A stretch of DNA of 15,608 nt from an uncultured Ruminococcus sp. (GCA_900545125.1 UQXS01000030.1:1-15608), one strand, 5' to 3'. Shown: positions 7,381 through 15,558, counted from the stretch's first letter. The notes: generated by a model not told the origin, from the sequence alone. Program-made: numbers and translations.

Positions 7381-7815
7381 TCACATTTCAGCAATATCAT
7401 TTTCGGTAAGCTGAATAATTCCGCCTCTTGTAAGGGAATCAGCAGCGTGGGTATTGTCATCAACTCTTATAACAAAAGAAACTGATCTGTCCGATTTGCC
7501 GATAAAAGCATAGAGATACTCCAGATTCACGCCGTCTGCCCCCAGAATATCAAGAACACGGCTGAGCTGTCCGGGAGAGTCGGGAATGGAAATTGCCAGA
7601 ATTTCCGTAACGGTAACGGCATATGCGGCTTCTTTTAGAATTCTGACCGCCTTGTCCGTATCGTTTACGATAATGCGGAGTATGCCGAAATCCTTTGTAT
7701 CAGCAAGGCTGAGCGCCCTTAGATTGATTCCGCTCTCTTTCAGAAGCCGCATGACACCTGCCAGCCGATTTGGTTTGTTGTCGACAAAAACTGAGATTTG
7801 TCTTACGTTTGCCAT
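7381..7815 (-). CDS. Tandem ACT-domain protein
   Basis: A 144-residue protein made of two ACT domains, about residues 4-70 (ISVFVDNKPNRLAGVMRLLK start) and 72-140 (ISIPDSPGQLSRVLDIL start), ending in IQLTENDI. ACT domains bind small ligands, mostly amino acids, and this stand-alone double form is regularly found beside phenylacetate-CoA ligase and indolepyruvate oxidoreductase genes. It is therefore likely to sense an aromatic amino acid or a related acid and tune the pathway, although its partner is not known. No catalytic or DNA-binding domain is present. AGGAGG lies upstream of ATG 7815 (7824-7828), and the preceding lipoprotein gene ends 23 bases upstream. It is the last gene of the eight-gene operon; no strong terminator follows. 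Confidence 0.92.
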   Translation of the reverse strand: MANVRQISVFVDNKPNRLAGVMRLLKESGINLRALSLADTKDFGILRIIVNDTDKAVRILKEAAYAVTVTEILAISIPDSPGQLSRVLDILGADGVNLEYLYAFIGKSDRSVSFVIRVDDNTHAADSLTRGGIIQLTENDIAEM

Positions 7816-7838
7816 AAAATTTTCCTCCTTTAGATTAT

Positions 7839-8945
7839 TTATTCAACTTTAACGAATGCAGGGTAATAAATCTCTCCGTCGTCTGCTATATAGAACCAGA
7901 GAGGATAGAGCACTAAAGCATGATCCTGGTGTTTCTCGGAATCCTCGTCAACATACATTTTAATAAGTCCGGGATAATCCTTGCTTTCCTCGTATTTGCC
8001 GTTGTTCAGAAGAGCATCCTCATCATTGTACCATTCCCACTTACCGTCGGAGAATTTTATCGTTGACTCAAGGTCGTCACAATGATAGTTCATTTCTGCT
8101 CTTTCCAGCAATCGTTCCAGCAGTTCATCATCACGTGTTACACATGACTGCTCATCTTTTTCAAGTGTATCTTCCAGGTCATGTTTCAGGGTAAAACTCT
8201 TGCCCTTTTTATAATTGCCGTCCAACTCGATGCCGTATGTGTCTGTGCAGAGAAATTTATCTACAGTTTTAAGCGTATTGGGACTATCAATATCAATTCT
8301 TGTTCCACTTGTATAACGAATAAACGGAAGTATGGCAAAATCTGTAAATGTATCGCTCGTATTCATTCCCGGAACTGCATATTTACAATATGAACCGTAT
8401 TCGTTCAGCTTTTCCATTTGGTCAATTGCCGCAGCAGAAGCCCTTTTTTCTTGTTCCTTTTTTATTAACTCCTTTTTTTCATCGTCTGATAAACCGTCTA
8501 ATTTATCAGATGTCCTGTCCAAAATATCGTCATCATATTCAACTTTATCATTGATATTAACCTTCATATCTTTTTGGGGAGCAATATAATCTTCATAGAA
8601 AAACTTTATCGTTCCGTCTTTTATCGAAAAAGTCCCGTCATAATATGACCAGCCATCAGCATTCATTTGAATCGGCATCACAAACTCATCTCCGGAGAAC
8701 TTTATCACGAACGGACTGTATTCCGAATCATTTTCCTTTGCCTTATCAATGCTGTATTCAATACCCTTGTCGATGCTTTCTTTAATTGGTTCGCTGTTGC
8801 CGTCAATGGGCAGCAGCGGAGCATACTCGCTCTTTCCCTTTGTCGATAATGCGCCGCCTTTGCTGCCTTTTTCCTTGTCTCCGCATGAAACAAATGCTCC
8901 TGCGCATAATGCACCTGCAAGAACTGCCGATATAATTTTTTTCAT
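7839..8945 (-). CDS. Predicted lipoprotein of unknown function
   Basis: A 368-residue exported protein. The lipoprotein signal peptide starts MKKIISAVLAGALCAG and ends in FVSCGD, with Cys21 as the lipidation site. A glycine/serine/lysine-rich linker of about 20 residues follows, then an acidic mature domain. The mature part contains short beta-type segments such as GWSYYDGTFSIKDGTIKFFY and FSDGKWEWYNDEDALLNNG, and a charged helical stretch around LSDDEKKELIKKEQEKR. I do not recognise a family. A longer ORF opens upstream at 8993, but it overlaps the end of paaK; ATG 8945 has AGGAGA before it and directly begins the signal peptide, so it is preferred. The gene lies 16 bases after paaK and 23 bases before the ACT gene. 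Its placement inside an aromatic-acid operon is unexplained; it could be a substrate-binding or envelope protein, but no evidence favours either. Confidence 0.85.
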   Translation of the reverse strand: MKKIISAVLAGALCAGAFVSCGDKEKGSKGGALSTKGKSEYAPLLPIDGNSEPIKESIDKGIEYSIDKAKENDSEYSPFVIKFSGDEFVMPIQMNADGWSYYDGTFSIKDGTIKFFYEDYIAPQKDMKVNINDKVEYDDDILDRTSDKLDGLSDDEKKELIKKEQEKRASAAAIDQMEKLNEYGSYCKYAVPGMNTSDTFTDFAILPFIRYTSGTRIDIDSPNTLKTVDKFLCTDTYGIELDGNYKKGKSFTLKHDLEDTLEKDEQSCVTRDDELLERLLERAEMNYHCDDLESTIKFSDGKWEWYNDEDALLNNGKYEESKDYPGLIKMYVDEDSEKHQDHALVLYPLWFYIADDGEIYYPAFVKVE

Positions 8946-8961
8946 ATAAACCTGTCTCCTG

Positions 8962-10269
8962 TCAATCATGAAGCTTACGTCTGTCGATAACACGTACAGC
9001 CTTACCCTCGCTTCTGGTGATCGACTTAGGCGTTACAAGGTGGATCTTCGGATTGATTCCCAGCATAGTTTTCATTGCCTCGGCAAGCGATCTTTCCTGC
9101 TGCTGCATATCCTTTACCTTGTCGGAAAGCTGGTCGGGATTCATCTCAACACTGATATCCAGCGTATCGGAATTATTCACACGGTCAACCTCGATAAGAT
9201 AATTCGGAGAATATCCCTGCTCGATAAGAACTGTCTCAATCTGTGACGGGAACACGTTTACACCACGAATTATCATCATATCGTCGCTTCTTCCCATTGG
9301 CTTGCTCATCTTGATAAGAGTACGTCCGCAGGAGCACTTCTTTCTGCTGAGAACACAGAGATCTCTTGTTCTGTATCTGAGCAGCGGGAAAGCCTCTTTG
9401 GTGATGCTTGTGAATACAAGTTCACCAACTTCTCCATCGGGGAGAACCTCTCCTGTTTCGGGATTGATTATCTCAGGAATGAAGTTATCTTCATTGATAT
9501 GCATACCTGTCTGCTCGGAGCACTCAAAAGATACGCCGGGACCGCTTGTCTCGGTAAGACCGTAAATATCATATGCCTTTATGCCAAGAGATTTCTCGAT
9601 AGAACGGCGCATTTCCTCTGTCCACGGCTCTGCTCCGAAAATTCCTGCTTTCAGCTTGATATCGTCTGTCGTATATCCCATATCATGGAGAGTTTCGCCG
9701 ATATATGCGGCATATGACGGAGTACAGCAAAGAATTGTAGCTCCCAGATCACGCATAAAAGTGATCTGGCGTTCGGTATTTCCGCTTGACATAGGAAGAG
9801 TAAGACAGCCGACCTTATGAGAACCGCCGTTAAGTCCGGGGCCTCCTGTGAAAAGACCGTAACCGTAACATACCTGACATACATCCTCGTTTGTTCCTCC
9901 GGCGGCAGTAATTGCACGGGCGCAGCAGTCCTCCCAGAGGTCAAGGTCGTGCTGTGTATAAAATGCAACAACACGCTTTCCGGTAGTTCCGCTTGTAGAC
10001 TGGATTCTTACGCAGTCGCTGAGAGGCTTTGCAAGAAGTCCGTAGGGATACGCTTCACGCAGATCTGCCTTTGAAAGGAAAGGAAGCTTGTGAAGATCGT
10101 CGGTAGACTTGATATCCTCCGGCCTGACGCCCTTTTCGTCCATGAGGTCACGGTAATACTTTACGTTTTCATAAACGTGCTTTACCTGAGCCACAAGACG
10201 TTCATCCTGCAATTTCTTCATGTCCTCCCTCGACATACACTCAATTTCTTCATTCCAGTATCTTTCCAT
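8962..10269 (-). CDS. paaK: Phenylacetate-CoA ligase
   Basis: ATP-dependent acyl-CoA synthetase of the ANL superfamily, joining phenylacetate (or another arylacetate) to coenzyme A via an acyl-adenylate. It is 435 residues long, the usual size for the family. Motifs in order are STSGTTG (91-97, phosphate-binding loop), VCYGYGLFTGG (134-143), YGLTETSGPG (236-245), YRTRDL (299-304), RSDDMMIIRGVNVFP (327-341) and the C-terminal catalytic lysine Lys423 in RSEGKAVRVIDRR. The C-terminal domain is complete. AAGGAGG precedes ATG 10269, 24 bases after the GLUG lipoprotein stop. With IorA/IorB it links arylacetate, arylacetyl-CoA and arylpyruvate. Side-chain preference (phenyl, hydroxyphenyl, indolyl) cannot be read from the sequence. 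Confidence 0.96.
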   Translation of the reverse strand: MERYWNEEIECMSREDMKKLQDERLVAQVKHVYENVKYYRDLMDEKGVRPEDIKSTDDLHKLPFLSKADLREAYPYGLLAKPLSDCVRIQSTSGTTGKRVVAFYTQHDLDLWEDCCARAITAAGGTNEDVCQVCYGYGLFTGGPGLNGGSHKVGCLTLPMSSGNTERQITFMRDLGATILCCTPSYAAYIGETLHDMGYTTDDIKLKAGIFGAEPWTEEMRRSIEKSLGIKAYDIYGLTETSGPGVSFECSEQTGMHINEDNFIPEIINPETGEVLPDGEVGELVFTSITKEAFPLLRYRTRDLCVLSRKKCSCGRTLIKMSKPMGRSDDMMIIRGVNVFPSQIETVLIEQGYSPNYLIEVDRVNNSDTLDISVEMNPDQLSDKVKDMQQQERSLAEAMKTMLGINPKIHLVTPKSITRSEGKAVRVIDRRKLHD

Positions 10270-10293
10270 TGGTAATTCCTCCTTTAATTTTTA

Positions 10294-11757
10294 TTATATT
10301 GTGTATTCTATAACATTGCTTACTCTTATGTAAGTGCCGTTTATATAAGCGGTAAGATAAATAGTATATTTTCCCGGACTATTACCGAAATACTGATAGC
10401 TCAGCTCATTCTCCGCATTTCTGTGGAGAACTTGGATATCATCGTGCTTTATCATCCAGCCTAAGTTCGTAAAGCCGTCATGCTCGTCACGGGTAACGGT
10501 ATGATCTTCGCTCATTGTAAGATTAAACGTCTCCACTATTTCAACATCAGCTTCACGCTTCTGACGATATGAAAGATATTCAAAAGGCTCTCCGTCAACG
10601 GTAACGTCTGCTGTGCAGTCTCTGAAAGCGATATCAGTCTCTCTGCCGACTATTGCTCCATAGTCTTCTCCTCCTCCGCTGACATTGCCCTGAGTGTGAA
10701 CATTGATCCACTCGCCGCACATATAGAGCTGACCGCCTGCTATTCCGGTACATCCTGTTGCCGATACATCGGCGTTTGTAAAGCTGATATCCTGAACCAC
10801 AGCACCAAGACCATAGCCGATAAAGCCTGTATCTTCATAGCCGGAGTTTATAGTCATTCCGTTTATGGTATGTCCCTGACCGTTCACTATTCCGCTGAAT
10901 TGATGTTTTGTTCCGCCGTTCGTCCAGCCCATTGGTTTCCAGTCGTATCCGGTAAGATCAATGTCGTTTTCAAGAAATACGGCAACACCGTCATCCGCAC
11001 CGATGCCGTTCACGTACCATACAACAGAAGCAAGTTCCGCCGCATCAGACACATGGAATTCCGGAGCATTTTCCATAGCCCAGCCCTTATCGGCAAGCTC
11101 CATAATGCTTCCCGTATCAGATTTACGTTCCCAGTCGGTAGGATAATCTTCCTGTCGTCTGTCATAGGCATATTCTGAAACATCAATTCCCCAGCAGTCA
11201 TACCACTGATATGCGTCTGCAAGGAGATACACTCCGCCCTCGGATATGTCGGCTGAGACTGTGTGTTCATCCTCGTTTAAAACAAAATTTTCCACCGTAT
11301 CATAGAACTGACTCTCCTCGTTATAGTGAAGCATTATAAGATTTTTCTGCGGGATACCTCTCAATTCGTCCGCATCGTAGAGAAAATAGAGCTTCGTTTC
11401 AGAAAGACTGTCATCATATGTCAGCTCTATGGGAACTCCCACAAGTCCCACAACTCCGCTGTGAAGAACGTTCACATTATATAGATCGCTGATTTCAACC
11501 TTCTCTTTGATGTCGCCGTCGCACATACACGAAAGGTGTACCGCTGTAACTTCGGGTTTCTCTCCCTTTTCTATTGACTTTGTATATGTCTGATGTTTTA
11601 TATCCGGTTCTGTTTCAGGAATGATTATTTCCACGTTTTCCTCTGTTTCGGATTCGGATGTCTCCGGACTGTCCGTTCCTGCATCAGTATCTCCGCAGGA
11701 ACAGCAGACGGCAGCCGTCATAATCAGAGCAGCAATAAATGACAATATGCGTTTCAT
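10294..11757 (-). CDS. Predicted lipoprotein with GLUG-type beta-helix repeats
   Basis: A 487-residue surface lipoprotein. The signal peptide MKRILSFIAALIMTAAVC is followed by CSCGD with Cys21 the probable lipid site, then a Ser/Thr/Glu-rich linker. Residues of about 45-195 form an uncharacterised domain. The central part resembles a right-handed beta-helix of GLUG-like repeats: ENDIDLTGYDW, FSGIVNGQGHTINGM, GFIGYGLGAVVQDISF, CTGIAGGQ and YGAIVGRETDIAF. The last 75 residues look like an Ig/PKD-like beta-sandwich. Such architectures occur in envelope proteins of gut Firmicutes and may bind polysaccharide or protein. ATG 11757 follows a GAGGGGAG site; a longer ORF reaching 11799 lacks this site. 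It lies 42 bases after iorB and 24 bases before paaK, in the middle of an aromatic-acid operon. Confidence 0.87.
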   Translation of the reverse strand: MKRILSFIAALIMTAAVCCSCGDTDAGTDSPETSESETEENVEIIIPETEPDIKHQTYTKSIEKGEKPEVTAVHLSCMCDGDIKEKVEISDLYNVNVLHSGVVGLVGVPIELTYDDSLSETKLYFLYDADELRGIPQKNLIMLHYNEESQFYDTVENFVLNEDEHTVSADISEGGVYLLADAYQWYDCWGIDVSEYAYDRRQEDYPTDWERKSDTGSIMELADKGWAMENAPEFHVSDAAELASVVWYVNGIGADDGVAVFLENDIDLTGYDWKPMGWTNGGTKHQFSGIVNGQGHTINGMTINSGYEDTGFIGYGLGAVVQDISFTNADVSATGCTGIAGGQLYMCGEWINVHTQGNVSGGGEDYGAIVGRETDIAFRDCTADVTVDGEPFEYLSYRQKREADVEIVETFNLTMSEDHTVTRDEHDGFTNLGWMIKHDDIQVLHRNAENELSYQYFGNSPGKYTIYLTAYINGTYIRVSNVIEYTI

Positions 11758-11799
11758 TGAATCTCCCCTCTCACGTCTTATAATGCTATGATTCCGCAA

Positions 11800-12372
11800 T
11801 TATGCGTTCTTTCCCAGTTCAAAAGCCTTCTTGTTCAGTTCCAGAAATTTTGCGGGAACGCACTGTTCAAGAGCATTCTGCCAGAGTTCTTCCGGAAAAT
11901 CCATTTTTGACGCCAGAACCCCCATAAGAACAACATTGGCTGCCTTTGATGTTCCTGCCTGTTCCGCAAGAGTAAGAGCGTCAACTGCAACAAGGTCAGC
12001 TCCTGCCGCTGCAAGCTTTTCTGTAAGATTCTCCGGATATGCAGCAGCTCCGGTAATAACGGGCATAGGATCTATCTGCTGAGTTGACGTAATGAGATGA
12101 CCTCCCTTTTTAAGATACGGGAGACATCTTGCAGCCTCGAGAAGTTCAAAGGAGATAACGGCGTCTGCCTCTCCCTTTTCGATAACGGGAGAATACACCT
12201 TATCGCCGTATCTTACATAAGTGACAACAGAACCGCCTCTCTGCGACATTCCGTGTACCTCGCTTACCTTTACATCATATCCCTGAGCAAGCAGGACGTT
12301 TCCTAAAAGACGTGAGGCAAGCAGCGAGCCCTGTCCGCCCACACCTACTATCATAATTGATTTAGTTTCCAT
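11800..12372 (-). CDS. iorB: Indolepyruvate:ferredoxin oxidoreductase, beta subunit
   Basis: The 190-residue small subunit of the arylpyruvate:ferredoxin oxidoreductase, matching the gamma-type domain of pyruvate:ferredoxin oxidoreductases. The N-terminal IMIVGVGGQGSLLASRLLG and the following SEVHGMSQRGGSVVTYVRYG are typical of IorB. It works with IorA to convert arylpyruvates and CoA to arylacetyl-CoA, CO2 and reduced ferredoxin, or the reverse. An alternative TTG start exists at 12378, but AAGGTGA is spaced correctly for ATG 12372 and too close for the TTG, so ATG is chosen. The ribosome binding site overlaps the stop of the preceding acidic-protein gene, suggesting translational coupling. 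Unlike the usual arrangement, iorA and iorB are not adjacent here but split by that gene. Confidence 0.95.
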   Translation of the reverse strand: METKSIMIVGVGGQGSLLASRLLGNVLLAQGYDVKVSEVHGMSQRGGSVVTYVRYGDKVYSPVIEKGEADAVISFELLEAARCLPYLKKGGHLITSTQQIDPMPVITGAAAYPENLTEKLAAAGADLVAVDALTLAEQAGTSKAANVVLMGVLASKMDFPEELWQNALEQCVPAKFLELNKKAFELGKNA

Positions 12373-12379
12373 ATTCAAA

Positions 12380-12775
12380 TCACCTTTCGTTATTATTTAA
12401 AATTTCCAGATCGCCGTCTACAAATCCGATGCCTATAGACTTGGATGTAAGTATATCCGCATATTTTCCGTCTCTGATATATTCTTCTGCCATTCCGGAA
12501 AAGATTTTCAGTGCAGCCTTCCAGTCTTTTTCAGGTTCATCAGAAAGTTCTATGCAGAATATATTTTCCTCCGACGACCATACTTCGGAGCAAGCCCATT
12601 CGTCATCATTTTCATCAAATTCATCTGCTGCGATAAGCTGTATAGCATATACACTGTCCTCAACGGATTCCTCATAGAGATTAAAGCACCATGCACAGGC
12701 ATTTCCGGGGACATCAGCGTTTTCCAGAAGATCATCGAGCCAGTGAGTGAATTCCTCGTATATTTCGTTGTTCAT
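12380..12775 (-). CDS. Small acidic protein of unknown function between iorA and iorB
   Basis: A 131-residue, very acidic protein (34 Asp/Glu against 7 Lys/Arg by my count) with four cysteines and several tryptophans. No signal peptide or membrane segment is present. The pattern FNLYEE, YAIQLIAADEFD, DDEWACSEVW and the ending IGIGFVDGDLEIL is compact and looks like a single alpha/beta domain. I recall similar proteins only as hypothetical or immunity-like proteins of Firmicutes, and I cannot name the family. AAGGA precedes ATG 12775. It sits 21 bases after iorA and seven bases before iorB ATG, so it is translated as part of the operon. It might be a regulator or assembly factor of IorAB or an unrelated insertion; position is the only evidence. 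Confidence 0.8.
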   Translation of the reverse strand: MNNEIYEEFTHWLDDLLENADVPGNACAWCFNLYEESVEDSVYAIQLIAADEFDENDDEWACSEVWSSEENIFCIELSDEPEKDWKAALKIFSGMAEEYIRDGKYADILTSKSIGIGFVDGDLEILNNNER

Positions 12776-12796
12776 GCAGATCTTTCCTTTCCGTTT

Positions 12797-14527
12797 TCAG
12801 CCGATAGCTCCTATCTTACACATTTCCGTGCAGATACCGCAGCCGACGCACTGTGTATGATCTATAACAGCCTTGCCATCTTTCATGGATATAGCGGGAC
12901 AGCCAAGCTTCATGCACATCTTGCAGCCGACGCACTTATCGCTGTTTACTTTAAGAGGAGCGTTGTGCTTTACGTACTTGAGCAGAGCGCATGGACGTCT
13001 TGAAATAATAACTGATGCTTCGTCCGCAGCAAGTTCCTCCTTTACTGCCGTTTCGCACTCTGCCAGCTTATATGGATCGACTACACGTACTCTCTTTATT
13101 CCGACAGCATGGCAGAGCTCTTCAAGATTAACGGCTGCGGCAGGATCTCCTTTAAGATTCTTACCTGTGGTAGGATTCTGCTGATGACCTGTCATTCCCG
13201 TAATAGAGTTGTCAAGAATAATAACAGTAGAATTTGAATCATTGTAAGCGATATTAACAAGACCCGTTATACCACTGTGCATGAAGGTAGAATCGCCGAT
13301 AACAGCAACGCTTCTGTGCTCGCTTTCAGCTCCTCTTGCCTTGTTGAATCCGTGGAGACCGGAAATAGAAGCGCCCATGCAGATAGTCGTATCAAGGGCT
13401 TCAAGGGGAGCGCAGGCTCCGAGTGTATAGCATCCGATATCACCCGAAACGGTTACGCCAAGCTTTTTCAGCGTATAGAACATACCTCTGTGGGGGCATC
13501 CGGCGCACATAACAGGCGGACGCACGGGGATATTTTCTTCAAGGGCGTTAAATTCCTTTTTTTCACCCAGAATCTTCTCTGCAATGACTGACTGCGGAAT
13601 CTCTCCGATATATCCGAATATCTCCTTGCCCTGAATATTTGTTACGCCTATATTGCGGCAGTGCTGCTCAATAATGCCGTCAAGTTCCTCGATTATGTAA
13701 ACCTTCTCATATTTTGCGGCAAAATCACGGATAAGCTGAACCGGCATAGGATTTACCATTCCCAGTTTAAGATAAGAAGCCTTGTCACCGAGAGCTTCTT
13801 TTGCAAACTGATAAGCCGCTCCGTTTGTGATAACGCCGAACTCAGCCGTTTCGGATATCTCGGTTCTGTTCAGGGGAGATGTTTCTGCGTACTCTGTAAG
13901 CTTTTCCGTACGCTTCTCAACAAATACGTGCTTGCTCTTGGCGTAAGCAGGCATCATAACATACTTCTGGGGGGATTTTACGTACTCTTTAAGGCTGTCG
14001 TCCTGTCTGTCTTCCATCTCAACTATACTCTGTGAATGGGCTACACGGGTAGACATTCTCACAATAACGGGAGTATCATACATTTCGGAAATATCATACG
14101 CTGTCTTGACGAATTCCTTGCATTCGGCAGAATCAGAGGGTTCAAGCATCGGCACCTTTGACGCAATGGCGTGATGACGGCTGTCCTGCTCATTCTGAGA
14201 GGAATGCATTCCCTGATCGTCGGCTACAGCGATAACCATACCGCCGTTTACTCCGGTATAGGACGCAGTATAAAGTGGATCTGCCGCAACGTTAAGACCA
14301 ACGTGCTTCATGCCGCAGAAGCTTCTTGCTCCGGCAATTGAAGCGCCGAGAGCCGTCTCCATTGCCACTTTTTCATTTGGTGCCCATTCTGCGTACATCT
14401 CATCATATTTTGCAGCCTCCTCGGTGATCTCCGTTGAAGGCGTTCCGGGATAGCTGGATACAATCCGGCATCCTGCCTCATATAAACCTCTTGCAAAGGC
14501 TTCGTTTCCAAGCATAAGTTTTTTCAT
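12797..14527 (-). CDS. iorA: Indolepyruvate:ferredoxin oxidoreductase, alpha subunit
   Basis: The 576-residue large subunit with thiamine diphosphate and iron-sulfur centres. Residues 1-170 are the pyruvate-oxidoreductase-type N-terminal domain (MLGNEAFARGLYEAGC, SSYPGTPSTEI, NEKVAMETALGASIAG). CAGCPHRG lies at 341-348, GDIGCYTLGACAP at 362-374, and the thiamine diphosphate/Mg motif is GDSTFMHSG (411-419) with ILDNSITGMTGHQ (437-449). Two [4Fe-4S] motifs close the protein: Cys532, 535, 538, 543 and Cys560, 563, 566, 570. The usual Pro after the last cysteine of the second cluster is Lys. An alternative GTG start at 14587 would overlap the HAD gene; ATG 14527 with AAGGA upstream is preferred. 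The HAD gene ends seven bases upstream. The reaction interconverts arylpyruvate and arylacetyl-CoA with ferredoxin. Confidence 0.96.
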   Translation of the reverse strand: MKKLMLGNEAFARGLYEAGCRIVSSYPGTPSTEITEEAAKYDEMYAEWAPNEKVAMETALGASIAGARSFCGMKHVGLNVAADPLYTASYTGVNGGMVIAVADDQGMHSSQNEQDSRHHAIASKVPMLEPSDSAECKEFVKTAYDISEMYDTPVIVRMSTRVAHSQSIVEMEDRQDDSLKEYVKSPQKYVMMPAYAKSKHVFVEKRTEKLTEYAETSPLNRTEISETAEFGVITNGAAYQFAKEALGDKASYLKLGMVNPMPVQLIRDFAAKYEKVYIIEELDGIIEQHCRNIGVTNIQGKEIFGYIGEIPQSVIAEKILGEKKEFNALEENIPVRPPVMCAGCPHRGMFYTLKKLGVTVSGDIGCYTLGACAPLEALDTTICMGASISGLHGFNKARGAESEHRSVAVIGDSTFMHSGITGLVNIAYNDSNSTVIILDNSITGMTGHQQNPTTGKNLKGDPAAAVNLEELCHAVGIKRVRVVDPYKLAECETAVKEELAADEASVIISRRPCALLKYVKHNAPLKVNSDKCVGCKMCMKLGCPAISMKDGKAVIDHTQCVGCGICTEMCKIGAIG

Positions 14528-14534
14528 AATTAAT

Positions 14535-15386
14535 TTATCCTTTCTTAATATAATAATTATTTTTAAGATATTCTGCCACTCCGTCACATTCGTTAGAACC
14601 TATGATAATATCCGCAGCGGCTTTTACCTCATCACGGGCATTTGCCACAGCGATCTTCACATCAGACTGTTCAAACATACTAAGATCATTCAGATTATCC
14701 CCAAAACAAACTATCTCATCAAATCCACCCAGACTTCTGAGTTTTTTTATTCCGTTTGCCTTTGATGCCTTTGACGAGAATATTTCCAGATACCATTTTC
14801 CGGTATAAGTATCCTCATAAAAGGCGCAGTCAAGCCCCTCCGTCTCCTTAACAGCATTCCGTACCGGCAGAAGTCTGTCATATTCGCTCATCGCTGTAAA
14901 ATAAACAGCCTCCCCCTCTGTGACATCACGCATATCACGGCACTGAACGAAAGGCTTGCCATAATTTTTCTGCCTGTCCTCCGCAAATTGTGCCATGACC
15001 CTTTCAGTCAGCTCGGTATAGTATGTGGTCAGTTTTTCTCCGCAGATACGGAACATAAAACATTCTGTGCCATGTTCCTCAAACAAGGATATTACTTTTT
15101 CAAACAACTCCTGTGAAACAGATTCCACACTGACATATTTTCGTTTTTTCAGATCATAAATGCACACGCCGTTCATCAAAATACAAGGGGTGCTGATATT
15201 AAGTCCTGCGGTTATAACTCCGGCGGAATAGATAGTTCTGGCAGTAGCAAAGGTAAAATCAAGTCCCCTGCCGGCAAGAGAATTTATTATTTCTGCCGTT
15301 TTATCCGTTATCGTTCCTGCCGGATCAAGAAGTGTGCCGTCAAGATCTGATATATATAAAGTTTTTATCCGCATCACTCCAATCAT
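14535..15386 (-). CDS. Cof-type HAD-IIB family phosphatase
   Basis: A 283-residue cytosolic hydrolase of the haloacid dehalogenase superfamily, subfamily IIB, which typically dephosphorylates sugar phosphates, nucleotides or cofactors. Motif I is YISDLDGTLL with Asp14 and Asp16, motif II Thr48 in FATARTI, motif III a lysine in SKASKANGIKKL (about Lys209), and motif IV GDNLNDLSMF (229-238). The cap region lies between motifs II and III. It is the first gene after the promoter at 15401-15429, with iorA seven bases downstream, so it belongs to the aromatic-acid operon. The start is uncertain: ATG 15386 would leave a leader of only about eight bases, while ATG 15374 has GGAG only two bases before it. 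The substrate cannot be told from sequence. Confidence 0.9.
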   Translation of the reverse strand: MIGVMRIKTLYISDLDGTLLDPAGTITDKTAEIINSLAGRGLDFTFATARTIYSAGVITAGLNISTPCILMNGVCIYDLKKRKYVSVESVSQELFEKVISLFEEHGTECFMFRICGEKLTTYYTELTERVMAQFAEDRQKNYGKPFVQCRDMRDVTEGEAVYFTAMSEYDRLLPVRNAVKETEGLDCAFYEDTYTGKWYLEIFSSKASKANGIKKLRSLGGFDEIVCFGDNLNDLSMFEQSDVKIAVANARDEVKAAADIIIGSNECDGVAEYLKNNYYIKKG

Positions 15387-15400
15387 AAAAATCCATATTA

Positions 15401-15429
15401 ATTATAACATAAAATAATAAAAAAGTGAA
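15401..15429 (-). promoter_or_regulatory. Promoter of the eight-gene HAD-ior-paaK-ACT operon
   Basis: On the minus strand TTCACT (15429-15424, four of six consensus bases) and TATAAT (15406-15401, perfect) are 17 bases apart. TG one base before TATAAT gives an extended -10 (TGTTATAAT). Transcription would start near 15394, leaving a very short leader before the HAD start. No other convincing promoter lies before any of the next seven genes. Confidence 0.75.
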
Positions 15430-15507
15430 CCGATTATTTAACATTATTTTATTTTTATTTAATATCACAAAAACTATTTCTTGTCATTGTTAAGTATGCA
15501 CAAATAA

Positions 15508-15546
15508 TTATGGCTGCTGCACCTTAATTTGGTACAGCAGCCATAA
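15508..15546 (-). terminator. Hairpin terminator of the gene at the right edge
   Basis: A 16-bp stem (15508-15523 with 15531-15546) and a 7-base loop lie 12 bases after the stop of the partial gene. The one imperfect position is C-A on a plus-strand RNA but U-G wobble on a minus-strand RNA, so the stem is fully paired only in the minus direction. The following minus-strand bases (TTATTTG) form a weak T-rich tail, while the plus strand has no T-run. The intergenic stretch 15430-15507 is AT-rich with nothing else recognisable. Confidence 0.75.
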
Positions 15547-15558
15547 CCTGCTTGGTAA

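Noticed and set aside
7371..7385. TGTGAA/TTCACA hairpin at the end of the ACT gene as operon terminator
   Set aside because: Only six base pairs with a three-base loop, overlapping the stop codon and lacking a T-run.
10293..10298. Perfect TATAAT on the minus strand upstream of paaK
   Set aside because: It overlaps the lipoprotein stop codon and no -35-like hexamer lies 16-18 bases upstream, so an internal paaK promoter is not supported.
10696..11178. Plus-strand ORF of 160 codons opposite the GLUG lipoprotein
   Set aside because: Shadow of the real minus-strand gene; low-complexity translation without a family signal.
13661..14035. Plus-strand ORF of 124 codons opposite iorA
   Set aside because: Fully antisense to a well-conserved IorA segment, with no start signal.
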